Assembly: GCF_001224225.1 (NCBI RefSeq)
Contig: NZ_CUEE01000004.1
Coordinates: 124,001-188,000, forward strand
DNA from: Staphylococcus borealis
GTDB taxonomy: Bacteria > Bacillota > Bacilli > Staphylococcales > Staphylococcaceae
Direction: 5' to 3'
Length of the DNA stretch: 64,000 nucleotides
This document shows positions 9,244 through 17,640 of the stretch, in pieces. Positions within the stretch are counted from its first letter, which is position 1; the number at the start of each line of letters is the position of its first letter. Made by a program: the position numbers and the translations under genes. The notes under the pieces are model-generated. The model was not told where the DNA came from, ran no database searches, and saw only the letters and a list, made by a program, of their open reading frames with translations.

Positions 9244-9852
9244 TTAATTTTCATGTTTAGAAATATCACCATTTTCTGGATCAATTTTTTCTATAAATTG
9301 AAATGCGTTATTGTCATATGTAAATTTTAAAATATGACAATTTCCAATAAAGTATTGTGTTGCTGCTGTATCTCCAATAACTTTTCTTAAAAAAACATCA
9401 AGTGTCGTTCCATGACTGACAACTAAATTAGTATCACTGTCTGTGGTACGCATAATTTCGGTTAACGTGCCGATAAAACGTGCCTCAACTTCTTCCTTAG
9501 ATTCTCCGTCAAACACAACCAAACGGTCTCCAAATGCATCTTCGACATTATAATTCGAATTTAGTAAATCATTACTTTCCCCTTCTAAAATCCCAAAATG
9601 CCATTCTTTAAGTCCCTTTAGACGCTTATAGTCTTGATCAGGTGCAACACATTCTAACGTATCACATGCACGTTCTGAACTTGATGAATATAAATTTCCA
9701 AATGTAATTTGATGTGCCTCAAAATATTGACCTGCTTGTTTAGCTTGAGCGATGCCTAAGTTTGTTAGAGGAGAGTCACTTGCCCCTTGCACCTTGCCTC
9801 TTAGATTAAACATTGTTTGTCCATGTCTCATTAAATAGAGAGTTTTTACCAT
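9244..9852 (-). CDS. Histidine phosphatase (phosphoglycerate-mutase-like) family protein
   Basis: This 202-aa protein carries the RHG motif (LYLMRHGQTMFN), the acidic residue region EWHFGILEG and the second histidine in LVVSHGTTLDVFL. It is a phosphatase-type member and not the glycolytic mutase, since gpmI is present elsewhere. The ATG at 9852 has GAGGTG 6 nt upstream and was chosen over a GTG nine bases earlier. Substrate unknown. Confidence 0.9.
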   Translation of the reverse strand: MVKTLYLMRHGQTMFNLRGKVQGASDSPLTNLGIAQAKQAGQYFEAHQITFGNLYSSSSERACDTLECVAPDQDYKRLKGLKEWHFGILEGESNDLLNSNYNVEDAFGDRLVVFDGESKEEVEARFIGTLTEIMRTTDSDTNLVVSHGTTLDVFLRKVIGDTAATQYFIGNCHILKFTYDNNAFQFIEKIDPENGDISKHEN

Positions 9853-10078
9853 TATATACACCTCAAACTTAAATTTTGCTTCTAATCATTCACTTTTATC
9901 GAAAGTGTTACTAGTTATTAATAATGCTTAAGCACAATTGAATTTTCGAGTAATAGTATACATTAATTTTTTAATTTTCAAAAACAAGAACATTAAAAAA
10001 ATTTATAAAGTGGTTTGAATCCCGTCATGATGGGTATAAATTATTATAAGATTCACAATTCTAAAAGGAGTGTCATTG

Positions 10079-10321
10079 ATGAGCAATCATAATGAATATA
10101 ATTATGTTAATCCAAATAAGCTCTCGTTAGATTGGGAATGTTTAATCATAAGCAAAACAGACATGTTATTAGATGGTGTTCCCCAAGAATTAATTAATTC
10201 TTGGATGGACAGAAATATTATTGAACCTTTTTCAATAAAAAATAATGAAATTAACTTTAAAACTAAAGATGTGTGGAATGCGTTAAACACGCAAAATTGG
10301 TATTACGCTCACTCAAATTAA
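10079..10321 (+). CDS. Hypothetical 80-aa protein
   Basis: This short soluble protein begins [20 protein letters not shown] and has no domain I recognise. AAGGAG 8 nt before the ATG at 10079 sets the start. It is acidic, without a signal peptide or membrane segment. Its last 9 bp overlap the converging YozE-family gene, which is an unusually tight tail-to-tail arrangement. Confidence 0.65.
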   Translation: MSNHNEYNYVNPNKLSLDWECLIISKTDMLLDGVPQELINSWMDRNIIEPFSIKNNEINFKTKDVWNALNTQNWYYAHSN

Positions 10322-10516
10322 TTTATATAAACTTATTGCTCTATTTGTACTTTCAATAAGTTGGTGATCGACGTAGTTTGACATAACGTACGCTCTAATT
10401 ACTTGATTATTTCGTTCATGTTTCGGAAACTCACCGTCATTCTCGATATACTGAGCTAAACTTCCAAGAGGCGTATCATCATTAATAAACCCAATTACAA
10501 AATCATAAAATGTCAT
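10313..10516 (-). CDS. YozE-family (UPF0346) protein
   Basis: This 67-aa protein begins [21 protein letters not shown] and has [15 protein letters not shown], matching the small YozE SAM-like family found throughout staphylococci and bacilli. The family has a helical DNA- or protein-binding fold without a firm function. GGAGGGGG lies 7 nt upstream of the ATG. Confidence 0.82.
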   Translation of the reverse strand: MTFYDFVIGFINDDTPLGSLAQYIENDGEFPKHERNNQVIRAYVMSNYVDHQLIESTNRAISLYKLI

Positions 10517-11066
10517 AGTTCCCCCTCCTCAGTCTAATTATGCTTTCTTTGAATATTTCATTATTAATTTTGTCTAAACATATAATATAACTCAACTTTA
10601 ATATGTAATTAGCATTTATTTTGCTTATTTGTAGTATATAATGTCTTACATTTAATATACTGTTAAAGATTATTAAATCATTAACCCAATAAATAATCAC
10701 TAAATTTATCATTTATTTAATGGTTTCTTGTTGTAATTGTTACAATTAAGTGAATCATTCGAGGTACGTTTATTTAATTGTGCAGCATATATGAATTTGA
10801 AAATAACTATTCAACTCAATTTTTAATTTAATAAGAGATATGATGTCAACCGTTGCTTTATAGCGGTTGGCTTTTTGTATTTAAAAATGTTGTAATATTA
10901 GTTTGATATTCATTATTGCTTACTTTCCAAATATAAGCAACTAAATTTTTACCAAATTTCAATATTAAGATAAAAACATTTAATTACTTTGATTAACTCG
11001 TGTTACCGGTATAAAATAAATGATATGATGTTAGTAAGTTTAACGAATTATAAAGAGGTGACACCC
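10517..11066. other. Intergenic stretch with an orphan terminator
   Basis: This is about 550 bp of AT-rich sequence without a convincing gene. A 69-codon frame at 10503-10712 lacks a ribosome binding site. The one clear element is a hairpin with a T-run on the plus strand (CAACCG 10847-10852 with CGGTTG 10864-10869, then CTTTTT). It has no gene in front of it, so a small RNA ending there is possible. Confidence 0.5.
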
Positions 11067-11324
11067 ATGAATAATAATAAAATTTTTTGGATAAATATTT
11101 TTATGACACTTTTATTTCTGGGCTTTAATATCGTTGTCACCTATAATCCAGATTTAGATGATTTCTTTTGGCTAGTTCCAGGACTTACGGTTAGTGGCAT
11201 TACCATTATATTAAGTTTGAGTACTGCCCTTATTTGTAAGAACATAGTTAGCGAAGTGATTTTTCTAATTAATATTGTTATGCTTCTATACTACATTTAT
11301 CCTATGGTATATACATTTTTTTAA
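11067..11324 (+). CDS. Small membrane protein (85 aa), unknown function
   Basis: Three hydrophobic segments are visible (IFWINIFMTLLFLGFNIVV, WLVPGLTVSGITIILSLS and VIFLINIVMLLYYIYPMVY). The ATG at 11067 has GAGGTG 9 nt upstream, and the open frame before it (from 10989) lacks such a site. It is followed 23 bp later by a second small membrane protein gene, probably in one transcript. No family recognised. Confidence 0.72.
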   Translation: MNNNKIFWINIFMTLLFLGFNIVVTYNPDLDDFFWLVPGLTVSGITIILSLSTALICKNIVSEVIFLINIVMLLYYIYPMVYTFF

Positions 11325-11347
11325 ATTAATATTTAGGAGGCTTACAC

Positions 11348-11536
11348 ATGAGTTTGCATTTAACTATATTATTATGGCTCGGGATCATTTTCGTAGTAGC
11401 AGCCTCAATTATATTGGGCTTATTACTTAAATCTAAAAAAGAAGAACGCAAAGAATCATACTTAGGCTTTACCGTCATATTTTATATTTTCGGATTTGCA
11501 TTATTAATCTATGTATTCATATTCGGTATATTATAG
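11348..11536 (+). CDS. Small membrane protein (62 aa), unknown function
   Basis: Two hydrophobic helices (about residues 5-27 and 41-61) flank a basic loop KSKKEERKESY. AGGAGG sits 9 nt before the ATG. It pairs with the 85-aa membrane gene just upstream, and a terminator follows at 11547. The pair may form a small membrane complex, but nothing in the sequence gives a function. Confidence 0.72.
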   Translation: MSLHLTILLWLGIIFVVAASIILGLLLKSKKEERKESYLGFTVIFYIFGFALLIYVFIFGIL

Positions 11537-11546
11537 CGGTGAATTT

Positions 11547-11596
11547 GGGAGTGTGACAGGAATCTTATTACATTCATTGTCGCACGCCCTTTTTTA
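11547..11596 (+). terminator. Terminator after the small membrane-protein pair
   Basis: GGGAGTGTGACA pairs imperfectly with TGTCGCACGCCC and is followed by CTTTTTT. Confidence 0.75.
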
Positions 11597-11651
11597 TTGT
11601 TATCTATATGCAATATTCATAAATGCTTAATAATTACTAAGGAGTACAAAA

Positions 11652-12233
11652 ATGAAATGTCTAATTTCTTCATTTATAAAAATACAATTAGTAATATTAA
11701 TTACTTTTCTACCTTATTCGACGCATGCAATCGCGCATACAGATGATACAAAAGTACTCTCTCCAACCGAAGATGATTTTGATTTACAGCCAGGTGATAT
11801 CATACTTACTAAGGGCCCAGTTTTATTTGGGTTCTTTGGACATTCAAGCATTGCATTAGATCATGATACTGTTTTACAAATAGAAGGTCCAGGTGATGAA
11901 CCCATTACTGAATCCTTTCATTCTTTCAAACAACGATTTGGTGAAGGAAAGGATGATTGGATTAAAATTTATCGTTGTACTATGCCAGGTGCTGGAGAGA
12001 AAGCTGCCAAATGGGCTGAAACACACTATAAAGATACAGATAAAACCTATTTAGTCACTTTAAATCTTAAGAGCGAAAGATTTACATACTGCACTAAAAT
12101 TATTTATCAGGCATACAAATATGGTGTAAGTAAAAATGCTATTAATGAACATGGATTACTTATCATTTCCCCTTATGCCCTAGTCGACAACTTCACTGAT
12201 GATTACCAACTCCAATTAGTTAAACAATACTAA
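11652..12233 (+). CDS. Secreted permuted NlpC/P60-like (YiiX/YebB-type) hydrolase
   Basis: This 193-aa protein has a signal peptide (basic MKCLISSFIKIQ, hydrophobic core, cleavage near THA-IA at about residue 29). It then has the permuted papain-like order of this family: DLQPGDIILTKG, the catalytic histidine in FFGHSSIAL and later the catalytic cysteine in ERFTYCTKIIYQAY. Such proteins are thought to act on lipids, peptides or amide bonds at the cell envelope. A start site follows AAGGAGTACAAAA. Substrate is unknown. Confidence 0.8.
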   Translation: MKCLISSFIKIQLVILITFLPYSTHAIAHTDDTKVLSPTEDDFDLQPGDIILTKGPVLFGFFGHSSIALDHDTVLQIEGPGDEPITESFHSFKQRFGEGKDDWIKIYRCTMPGAGEKAAKWAETHYKDTDKTYLVTLNLKSERFTYCTKIIYQAYKYGVSKNAINEHGLLIISPYALVDNFTDDYQLQLVKQY

Positions 12234-12311
12234 ATAGATATCGCAAGGGTGTGTGACAGAAATAAGATTTTTTCAAATTTTATTTCATTGTACTACTGCC
12301 AATATATAGTT

Positions 12312-12350
12312 GTAGCCTGAGACATCGATTGTTGTCTCAGGCTTTTTTGA
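12312..12350 (+). terminator. Terminator after the YiiX-like gene
   Basis: AGCCTGAGAC (12314-12323) pairs with GTCTCAGGCT (12334-12343), then TTTTT. It could also serve the converging gene at 12351. Confidence 0.85.
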
Positions 12351-12587
12351 TTATACTGTTTCTTTGAAATAATTAATGAAATGCTCGTTTTCTTCTAATA
12401 AATCAATATACGAAATAGAACTAAACGGGATAATACGTGTACAATTTTTTAGCGGATAGATAATAATTTCATTTTCATAATCTAAATGAATATCATTTTC
12501 CATCACCATTTTTTTAGTACCTACCACAATCGCAATGGCTTTAAAATCATTGTTATCAAAGTACCTTTTTAATATTTTTTTATTCAT
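12351..12587 (-). CDS. Hypothetical 78-aa protein
   Basis: This small soluble protein begins MNKKILKRYFDNNDFKAIAI and appears mostly beta-stranded (NEIIIYPLKNCTRIIPFSSISYID), with a PH-like or YolD-like feel but no confident match. Its ribosome binding site (GTGAGAT) is weak. It converges on the YiiX-like gene and shares its terminator hairpin. Confidence 0.6.
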   Translation of the reverse strand: MNKKILKRYFDNNDFKAIAIVVGTKKMVMENDIHLDYENEIIIYPLKNCTRIIPFSSISYIDLLEENEHFINYFKETV

Positions 12588-12757
12588 GTTATCTCACATC
12601 CTATTCACTTCATATTTACCATTATTTTGTAAAATATTAATGAAGTTACTGTATGTTTTATGTAAATTTGTTTTTGAAAATATTTTCAAAAAAATAAAAA
12701 CATTCAATATCTATTTCATTATAAAATAATAATATATTAAATTTAGGAGTGACTATA

Positions 12758-13486
12758 TTGAAAAAAGTTTTATTTACATTATTATTAAGCCTAGTTCTAT
12801 TAGCTGGCTGTAGCTTTTCAAACCAAGACAAGGAAAACGATCATTCTAAGTCTAAGACAACATCTCAAGATAACAAAGATAATGATAAAGAGAAAGTCAA
12901 TCAACAGTCTAGTGCTAAATCATCAAACAAAGATACGCAAAGTGATCATCCATCCACGCAACAAAGTAATGACGACCACTCGTCTAACAAACAAGACTCA
13001 GTGTCCCAAGACACTAAGCAAATTGATGTTCAAAATATAACTGATCGAGCAACATTAGAAACAGTGATTTATAGTAATAACTATACTGAAATAGAAAAAA
13101 TTGCTGCATACAATAGCGCGGTAGCTAATGGCGTCATTCCTCAAGGGAATGTGATGGAAGGCCCTGCAAGCGCTGCATACGAAAGCTCATTACGCGTTGA
13201 ACGTGGACAAGAAAAATCAATTTATGATCAATCAAACCAAACTTCTGAGACAGATGATATTGATGATCCTAATGCAGAAATCAATGCTGCCACTAATGAG
13301 GATGAGTATGTTGACGCTTTGAGAAAGAAATATAACGGTGGCTTATCTTCAGGAGAACTTCAAACAAAACACGCCATTGAAGAAGGTTATTATGATGGTG
13401 ATGATGCTGATGAAGTATATGAAACAATTCAACAACGGGAACAAGATATAGCTAACGGTAAATATGATAAGTACAAGCGTAATTAG
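12758..13486 (+). CDS. Lipoprotein with disordered linker and C-terminal repeat-like domain
   Basis: This 242-aa predicted lipoprotein has a signal ending in the lipobox LLAGC (cysteine about residue 18). About 75 residues of S/N/D/K/Q-rich linker follow, then a folded part with AAYNSAVANGVIPQGNVMEGPASAAYESS and a related-looking KHAIEEGYYDGDDADEVYETI. The start is probably TTG at 12758, since AGGAG lies 9 nt before it while the GTG at 12749 would abut the binding site. No known family; anchored outside the membrane. Confidence 0.72.
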   Translation: MKKVLFTLLLSLVLLAGCSFSNQDKENDHSKSKTTSQDNKDNDKEKVNQQSSAKSSNKDTQSDHPSTQQSNDDHSSNKQDSVSQDTKQIDVQNITDRATLETVIYSNNYTEIEKIAAYNSAVANGVIPQGNVMEGPASAAYESSLRVERGQEKSIYDQSNQTSETDDIDDPNAEINAATNEDEYVDALRKKYNGGLSSGELQTKHAIEEGYYDGDDADEVYETIQQREQDIANGKYDKYKRN

Positions 13487-13525
13487 TAAAAATTGAGTTG
13501 AATAGACATAGAGAGTAGCTAACAC

Positions 13526-13905
13526 GAGGCTGGGACAAAAATAATATAATGAAGCTATTTTGCAAATTTGCAGTAGCTGACTGAACTGAGAAGGCGCTTA
13601 ATTCAAGCTTTCCTCAGTTCTAGTCATCCTTGCGGGCGGGGCCCCAGCAAAGAGAATTTCATCAAGAAATTCTACAAGCAAAGCAAGCTGGGAGTGGGAC
13701 AACGAATTTAAAAAGAATTCTGTCCCACTCCCTTCCTTGTTATCTTGGCAATCGCTAATTGATTTGAAAATGCGCTTAAATCAAGCATTATTCAAACCTA
13801 GTCATCCTAGACGGCGAGGACCCAGTAAAGAGCATTTCACTAAGAAATTCTACAAGTTAAGCAAGCTGAGTACGGATAAAGCATTTACTTGATTCCTCTC
13901 CCGCA
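13526..13905. repeat. Dispersed mosaic repeat, copy 4 (double)
   Basis: There are two adjacent units. The first runs from GAGGCTGGGACAAAAATAAT through the hairpin module and one 59-bp module to GTCCCACTCCC near 13732. The second, more diverged unit (about 13745-13905) has GATTTGAAAATGCGCTTAAA and AAAGAGCATTTCACTAAGAA. Both lie between the convergent lipoprotein and GNAT genes. Confidence 0.82.
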
Positions 13906-13915
13906 CCTGATGATG

Positions 13916-14530
13916 TTATGCTTTATTTACTTCTTTTCTCATTTTATAAAGATAGTATGGTTTATGATTAATTTCTCCAACAATTTCAAATCCCATTTTT
14001 TGATACAATTTCAATGCTGCTTTATTATCTTTCACTACTGTTAACGATAGTTTACTAAATCCTGATGCTTTAGCTTTTTGTTCTGCAACATTTATAAGTT
14101 GTTGACCGACACCTTTCCCTCTGGCACTAGGCATCGTCGCTAGCATACTAATATGATATTCATCTTCGTTGCCTTCATCCATCGTAACAAGTGAATAAAA
14201 CGATTTTGGGTGTGTGATGATAGACTTGAAGGGTTTAATTTTATTCATTGAAATAATTTGAAGTACGGTTGGTATCAACGTCTTATCAATTTGTTTTATA
14301 GGACTGCACGTGATCGCACCAAGAACTTGGTCACCTTCTAAAGCCACAAATGACATATCATGACTAAATCGATTCGCATGATTTTGCCATAATCGTTGTA
14401 AGTCTTCAACAATTTCTTTATCTTTGGATTTACCTAGTATAATCGGGGCCATGTCGTCTATTGCCGCATATATTAATTGTCCCCCTTCTTGATGATGCGG
14501 TTGTGCTGATTGAATAGTTAATTTAGTCAA
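13916..14530 (-). CDS. GNAT-family N-acetyltransferase
   Basis: This 204-aa protein has the acetyl-CoA-binding loop ARGKGVGQQLINVAEQKAKASG and the C-terminal ALKLYQKMGFEIVGEIN that define GNAT enzymes. The acceptor is unknown. AGGAGG lies 8 nt before the ATG. It is a single gene, divergent from the poly-gamma-glutamate-hydrolase-like gene. Confidence 0.88.
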   Translation of the reverse strand: MTKLTIQSAQPHHQEGGQLIYAAIDDMAPIILGKSKDKEIVEDLQRLWQNHANRFSHDMSFVALEGDQVLGAITCSPIKQIDKTLIPTVLQIISMNKIKPFKSIITHPKSFYSLVTMDEGNEDEYHISMLATMPSARGKGVGQQLINVAEQKAKASGFSKLSLTVVKDNKAALKLYQKMGFEIVGEINHKPYYLYKMRKEVNKA

Positions 14531-14662
14531 TGTTATTCCTCCTTATTTAACTATTTACTTATTTTTTAAAATTAAACAATATTTGAGCTTATGAGTAATA
14601 TAATTTATAATATAAAAGTTAATTTACACATTTTTATTATTACATGTAAAAAGGAAGGTCGT

Positions 14663-15409
14663 ATGAGAAAAAGAAAGAACTGGTATTCAAAAGTATATTA
14701 TTTATTTGTTTCTGTCTTAATTATTGCTATTATAGCGATTGCATTTATACTTTATAAAACGCGTGAAGAAAAACAAAATCGCTCACTAGATTATTATTCA
14801 AATTTTCAAGAATTAAAAGATGATACAACAGAAGGTAAAGACTGGCGTGTTAAAGCAAAAAACCGCAAAGATAATCACATCCTTGTTACGGCCATTCACG
14901 GTGGCGGTATTGAACCAGGTACGACTGAACTCGCTCGTCGTGTGGCCAATCTAGGTAAGTATGATTTTTATACTTTTGAAGGATTAATGCCTAAACATAA
15001 TGAACGTTTGCATATTACTTCAACTGTATTTGATGAACCAACCCTCTTAAAAATGTTGGACCACTCCGAAGAGACTATATCCATTCATGGCTATGCAGGT
15101 GAAGATCCAATTGTTTACGTTGGCGGCAATGATAAACAATTAGCCAAATCAATAACAAAATCATTAAAACGTAAAGGTTTCACAGTTCAAAAGAGTCCTA
15201 AAGGTATTGAGGCGACATCATCCTCCAATATCATTAATAGAAATGACAATGATACCGGCGTTCAACTTGAATTAACAACCGGACAACGTGCACTGTTTTT
15301 TAAAGAAAAACAACTGGATCAACAAACAAGATCGAACCCAGACAACTACACCCGTACGTTCTACAAATTTGCCAAAGCAGTTAATCAAGGCATTGAAAAC
15401 GCTCAATAA
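14663..15409 (+). CDS. Membrane-anchored poly-gamma-glutamate-hydrolase-like protein
   Basis: This 248-aa protein has one N-terminal membrane anchor (residues about 12-33) and an extracellular domain. The domain matches the zinc-dependent PghP/YmaC (DUF867) family: AIHGGGIEPGTTELA holds the first histidine and glutamate, and ISIHGYAGEDP the second histidine. Family members, many from phages, cut poly-gamma-glutamate capsules. I chose the ATG at 14663 behind AAGGAAGG rather than the frame from 14591. Some staphylococci make such a polymer (cap genes), and none is seen in this window. Confidence 0.78.
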   Translation: MRKRKNWYSKVYYLFVSVLIIAIIAIAFILYKTREEKQNRSLDYYSNFQELKDDTTEGKDWRVKAKNRKDNHILVTAIHGGGIEPGTTELARRVANLGKYDFYTFEGLMPKHNERLHITSTVFDEPTLLKMLDHSEETISIHGYAGEDPIVYVGGNDKQLAKSITKSLKRKGFTVQKSPKGIEATSSSNIINRNDNDTGVQLELTTGQRALFFKEKQLDQQTRSNPDNYTRTFYKFAKAVNQGIENAQ

Positions 15410-15496
15410 TCTATTCTCAGGAGTTAGGCTACCCTCACTACGTTTTCACCCCTATTTAAATTGGGTATAAAGTACTATAGTGAGGGGGAACGTGTT

Positions 15497-15784
15497 ATGT
15501 TAGAAACATTAACTCAAGAACAAAAATATACAATAGCGAAATTTTATAAATTATATATGGAACGTTCTAATGAAGGTCAGTCAGAAAATGAAGCAAATTA
15601 TTTTGGTAATAGTATAAAAACACAAGACGATTATTTCTGTGATCGTGAATATGATGATTTTTTAGAGAATTGTAAAGTACTCATTGATCATGGTTATCTA
15701 GATGGACAACTAACAGCAGATAGAATTGACGATATTACGATTACTAACAAAGCTTTCACGGAGATAGAACAAAGTTTTAAATAA
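15497..15784 (+). CDS. Hypothetical 95-aa acidic protein
   Basis: It begins MLETLTQEQKYTIAKFYKLY and is helical and acidic, with no recognised domain. The N-terminal helix and the later LIDHGYLDG...ITITNKAF resemble a small winged-helix outline, but that is only an impression. The ATG at 15497 follows TGAGGGGG. A hairpin terminator follows directly. Confidence 0.62.
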   Translation: MLETLTQEQKYTIAKFYKLYMERSNEGQSENEANYFGNSIKTQDDYFCDREYDDFLENCKVLIDHGYLDGQLTADRIDDITITNKAFTEIEQSFK

Positions 15785-15792
15785 TTAAACCG

Positions 15793-15826
15793 CTACGTTA
15801 GACTATGACTAACGTAGTTTTATTTT
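15793..15826 (+). terminator. Terminator after the 95-aa gene
   Basis: CTACGTTA (15793-15800) pairs with TAACGTAG (15810-15817) and is followed by TTTTATTTTT. Confidence 0.8.
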
Positions 15827-15844
15827 TATGAAAAAGGTGAATAT

Positions 15845-16069
15845 ATGACTAACTGGAAAATTAATAATCAATCACATAGACAATTAATGGTTCAAGCATA
15901 TGAAAATGAAATCTCTATAGTTGAACCTTATCATAATGGTGCATTTAGAATATTAGCAGAAATCGACTTAAATCAAACATCGAATGAAACACAACTAAAT
16001 GATGAAAAACTATATGTTTCTGTCAGCAAAGAGAATGAGGAGATTAACATTTACGATAGAGTCAATTAG
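15845..16069 (+). CDS. Hypothetical 74-aa protein
   Basis: This small soluble protein starts MTNWKINNQSHRQLMVQAYE and seems to be mostly beta strands (EISIVEPYHNGAFRILAEID and KLYVSVSKENEEINIYD). GAAAAAGGTG precedes the ATG. Two similar-sized strand-rich genes in the window (20281 and 33566) show no clear relation. Function unknown. Confidence 0.6.
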   Translation: MTNWKINNQSHRQLMVQAYENEISIVEPYHNGAFRILAEIDLNQTSNETQLNDEKLYVSVSKENEEINIYDRVN

Positions 16070-16196
16070 TGTGATACATAAAGCCTTTACACTTCTGTTT
16101 TCAAATAGTAATTAGATGTTAATTACAAGGTAATATGTATTTTATAATATGTGTAGTACAATGCAATTAATAATGTAAATTAAATGGAGGTAGCCT

Positions 16197-16907
16197 ATGG
16201 AGAAACTGTTGTTCTATACAGGCACCGTATTATTAATCATAGCGATTATTTTAATTTTATTCGCTATTGTGGCAGTTTTTAAAAATAAAAACTATTTAAA
16301 ATATTTCGCAATGGCTATTACGATTATTTTACTTAGCATGCTTGCTTTAGGCATTCATAAAATGATTGAAAGTAACAATCCATCTGAAAATCACGCAACA
16401 CAATCTAAAGAGGATAAATCGTCTAAAGAAAAAGATAAAGATAAGAATAACGATAAAGATGATAGTAATGTTACTCAAGAAGAACAAAATCGCTCTGAAG
16501 AAACATCAGCTAATAATGAAGCAAATACTCAAGAACAGCAAGGCACACAACAAGAACAACCAACCGCTGAACAATCAACTAATGAAACACCTTCTACACA
16601 ACAAGGGACTACACAAAACAATGCAGTCAATAATCAAAATTCAAATCAATCAAACAACTCAAACCAATCTTATAATCAAAATGGCAGAAATATAAATAAC
16701 AACACTAATAATGGCGATCACAACAGTTCAAACGAGAATGCTACTACAGACAACAACTCAAGTGCTGAAGATCAGTCAAATGCTGAAAATCAAGCAGATG
16801 ATAATCAGGTCCAAAGTTATTCTGAAGATAGTGCAAATGGACAGTTTAGAAGTAATGATACATCAGCAGAAAGTAATACTAATGAGACAGATAATAGTAC
16901 AAATTAA
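16197..16907 (+). CDS. Membrane protein with long N/Q/S-rich tail
   Basis: This 236-aa protein has two membrane helices (about residues 4-28 and 35-56). About 175 residues of low-complexity sequence follow, rich in Asn, Gln, Ser, Thr and Glu with a K/D/E patch near residues 70-95. No folded domain is visible. TGGAGGTAGCCT precedes the ATG. Its plan resembles the protein at 47472 (one helix plus T/Q-rich tail) and the lipoprotein at 12758, which suggests a set of surface tethers of unknown job. Confidence 0.7.
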   Translation: MEKLLFYTGTVLLIIAIILILFAIVAVFKNKNYLKYFAMAITIILLSMLALGIHKMIESNNPSENHATQSKEDKSSKEKDKDKNNDKDDSNVTQEEQNRSEETSANNEANTQEQQGTQQEQPTAEQSTNETPSTQQGTTQNNAVNNQNSNQSNNSNQSYNQNGRNINNNTNNGDHNSSNENATTDNNSSAEDQSNAENQADDNQVQSYSEDSANGQFRSNDTSAESNTNETDNSTN

Positions 16908-17122
16908 TTAACAGTGAAATAGCGTGTTTTCTATATTTACTGTAACTAGCCTTGTCACTCAGTGAATGAGATAACAATGACGTAGCTTATCTCATTTATT
17001 CGATTTAATTGAATTTATAAATTATTATTAACTGTTGAATTTTTAGAAAAGTGTGACATACTTATATTAATATTATTTATATCAATTAGATATTAAATAT
17101 AATTAAACAAAGGGTGACACAT

Positions 17123-17299
17123 ATGAAAAAAGTAGCTTTTGTACTGCTTTCAAGTTTTTTATTATTAGGGGCATGCGGTAATAATGATGACCCAGTAGAC
17201 AATGTTAAGAAAAGTTCTGACAAAAAAGACAATCCTAACGCGCATAAAGACAAAGGCGAATCAGATCGTACAGATGGTAAAAAAATTAACGATAACTAA
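17123..17299 (+). CDS. Small lipoprotein (58 aa)
   Basis: A lipoprotein signal (MKKVAFVLLSSFLLLGAC, cysteine 18) is followed by only 40 residues of D/K/N-rich sequence with no folded domain. The ATG at 17123 is set by AAAGGGTG 9 nt upstream. A strong terminator follows. Very short lipoproteins like this are common in staphylococci; function unknown. Confidence 0.72.
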   Translation: MKKVAFVLLSSFLLLGACGNNDDPVDNVKKSSDKKDNPNAHKDKGESDRTDGKKINDN

Positions 17300-17304
17300 T
17301 AGCA

Positions 17305-17364
17305 AAACTAGCATTTACGTGTTTCATTTATTGAAACAGTAAATGCTAGTTTTTTTGTTTTTAC
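17305..17364 (+). terminator. Bidirectional terminator between lipoprotein and PSM-like peptide genes
   Basis: AACTAGCATTTAC pairs with GTAAATGCTAGTT, with GTTTCA...TGAAAC extending the hairpin, followed by TTTTTGTTTTT. Confidence 0.88.
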
Positions 17365-17394
17365 ATATGCCTAAAACGATACGTTGACGTACTT

Positions 17395-17508
17395 TCAATT
17401 GTGATCTTTATCAAATAGTTTTCCGACATCTTTTAATAAATCTTTACTTCCTAGCCATGTAGAAAGAGATGACATCATAAAACTAATCGCTTTCGTTAAT
17501 AATTCCAT
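17395..17508 (-). CDS. 37-aa amphipathic peptide, phenol-soluble-modulin-like
   Basis: This short gene reads ATG (17508) to TGA (17395). The peptide is MELLTKAISFMMSSLSTWLG followed by SKDLLKDVGKLFDKDHN. AAAGGAG lies 10 nt before the ATG. It has no signal peptide and carries about five acidic and five lysine residues. It alternates hydrophobic and polar residues as expected for a membrane-active helix, which is the general form of phenol-soluble modulins and leaderless bacteriocins. It is not a close copy of the alpha, beta or delta-toxin sequences I remember. It converges on the small lipoprotein gene across a shared terminator. Alternatives: a type I toxin or an unrelated small protein. Confidence 0.6.
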   Translation of the reverse strand: MELLTKAISFMMSSLSTWLGSKDLLKDVGKLFDKDHN

Positions 17509-17640
17509 ATTTCAACAGCTCCTTTACTAACGAGTTGTCTTAGTTCATCATGCTGACTTTAGTCTGCTTACTATATATATACCACATCGAAATTGGATGT
17601 AACATCATTGAAGCGTGGTGCAGAAGTTTAAATCCTTTTT

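Noticed and set aside
10503..10712. 69-codon minus-strand frame upstream of the YozE-family gene
   Set aside because: AT-rich composition, no ribosome binding site, overlaps the YozE-family start.
16366..16695. 109- and 66-codon frames overlapping the Q/N-rich membrane protein
   Set aside because: They are out-of-frame readings of low-complexity DNA inside the real gene, without start signals.
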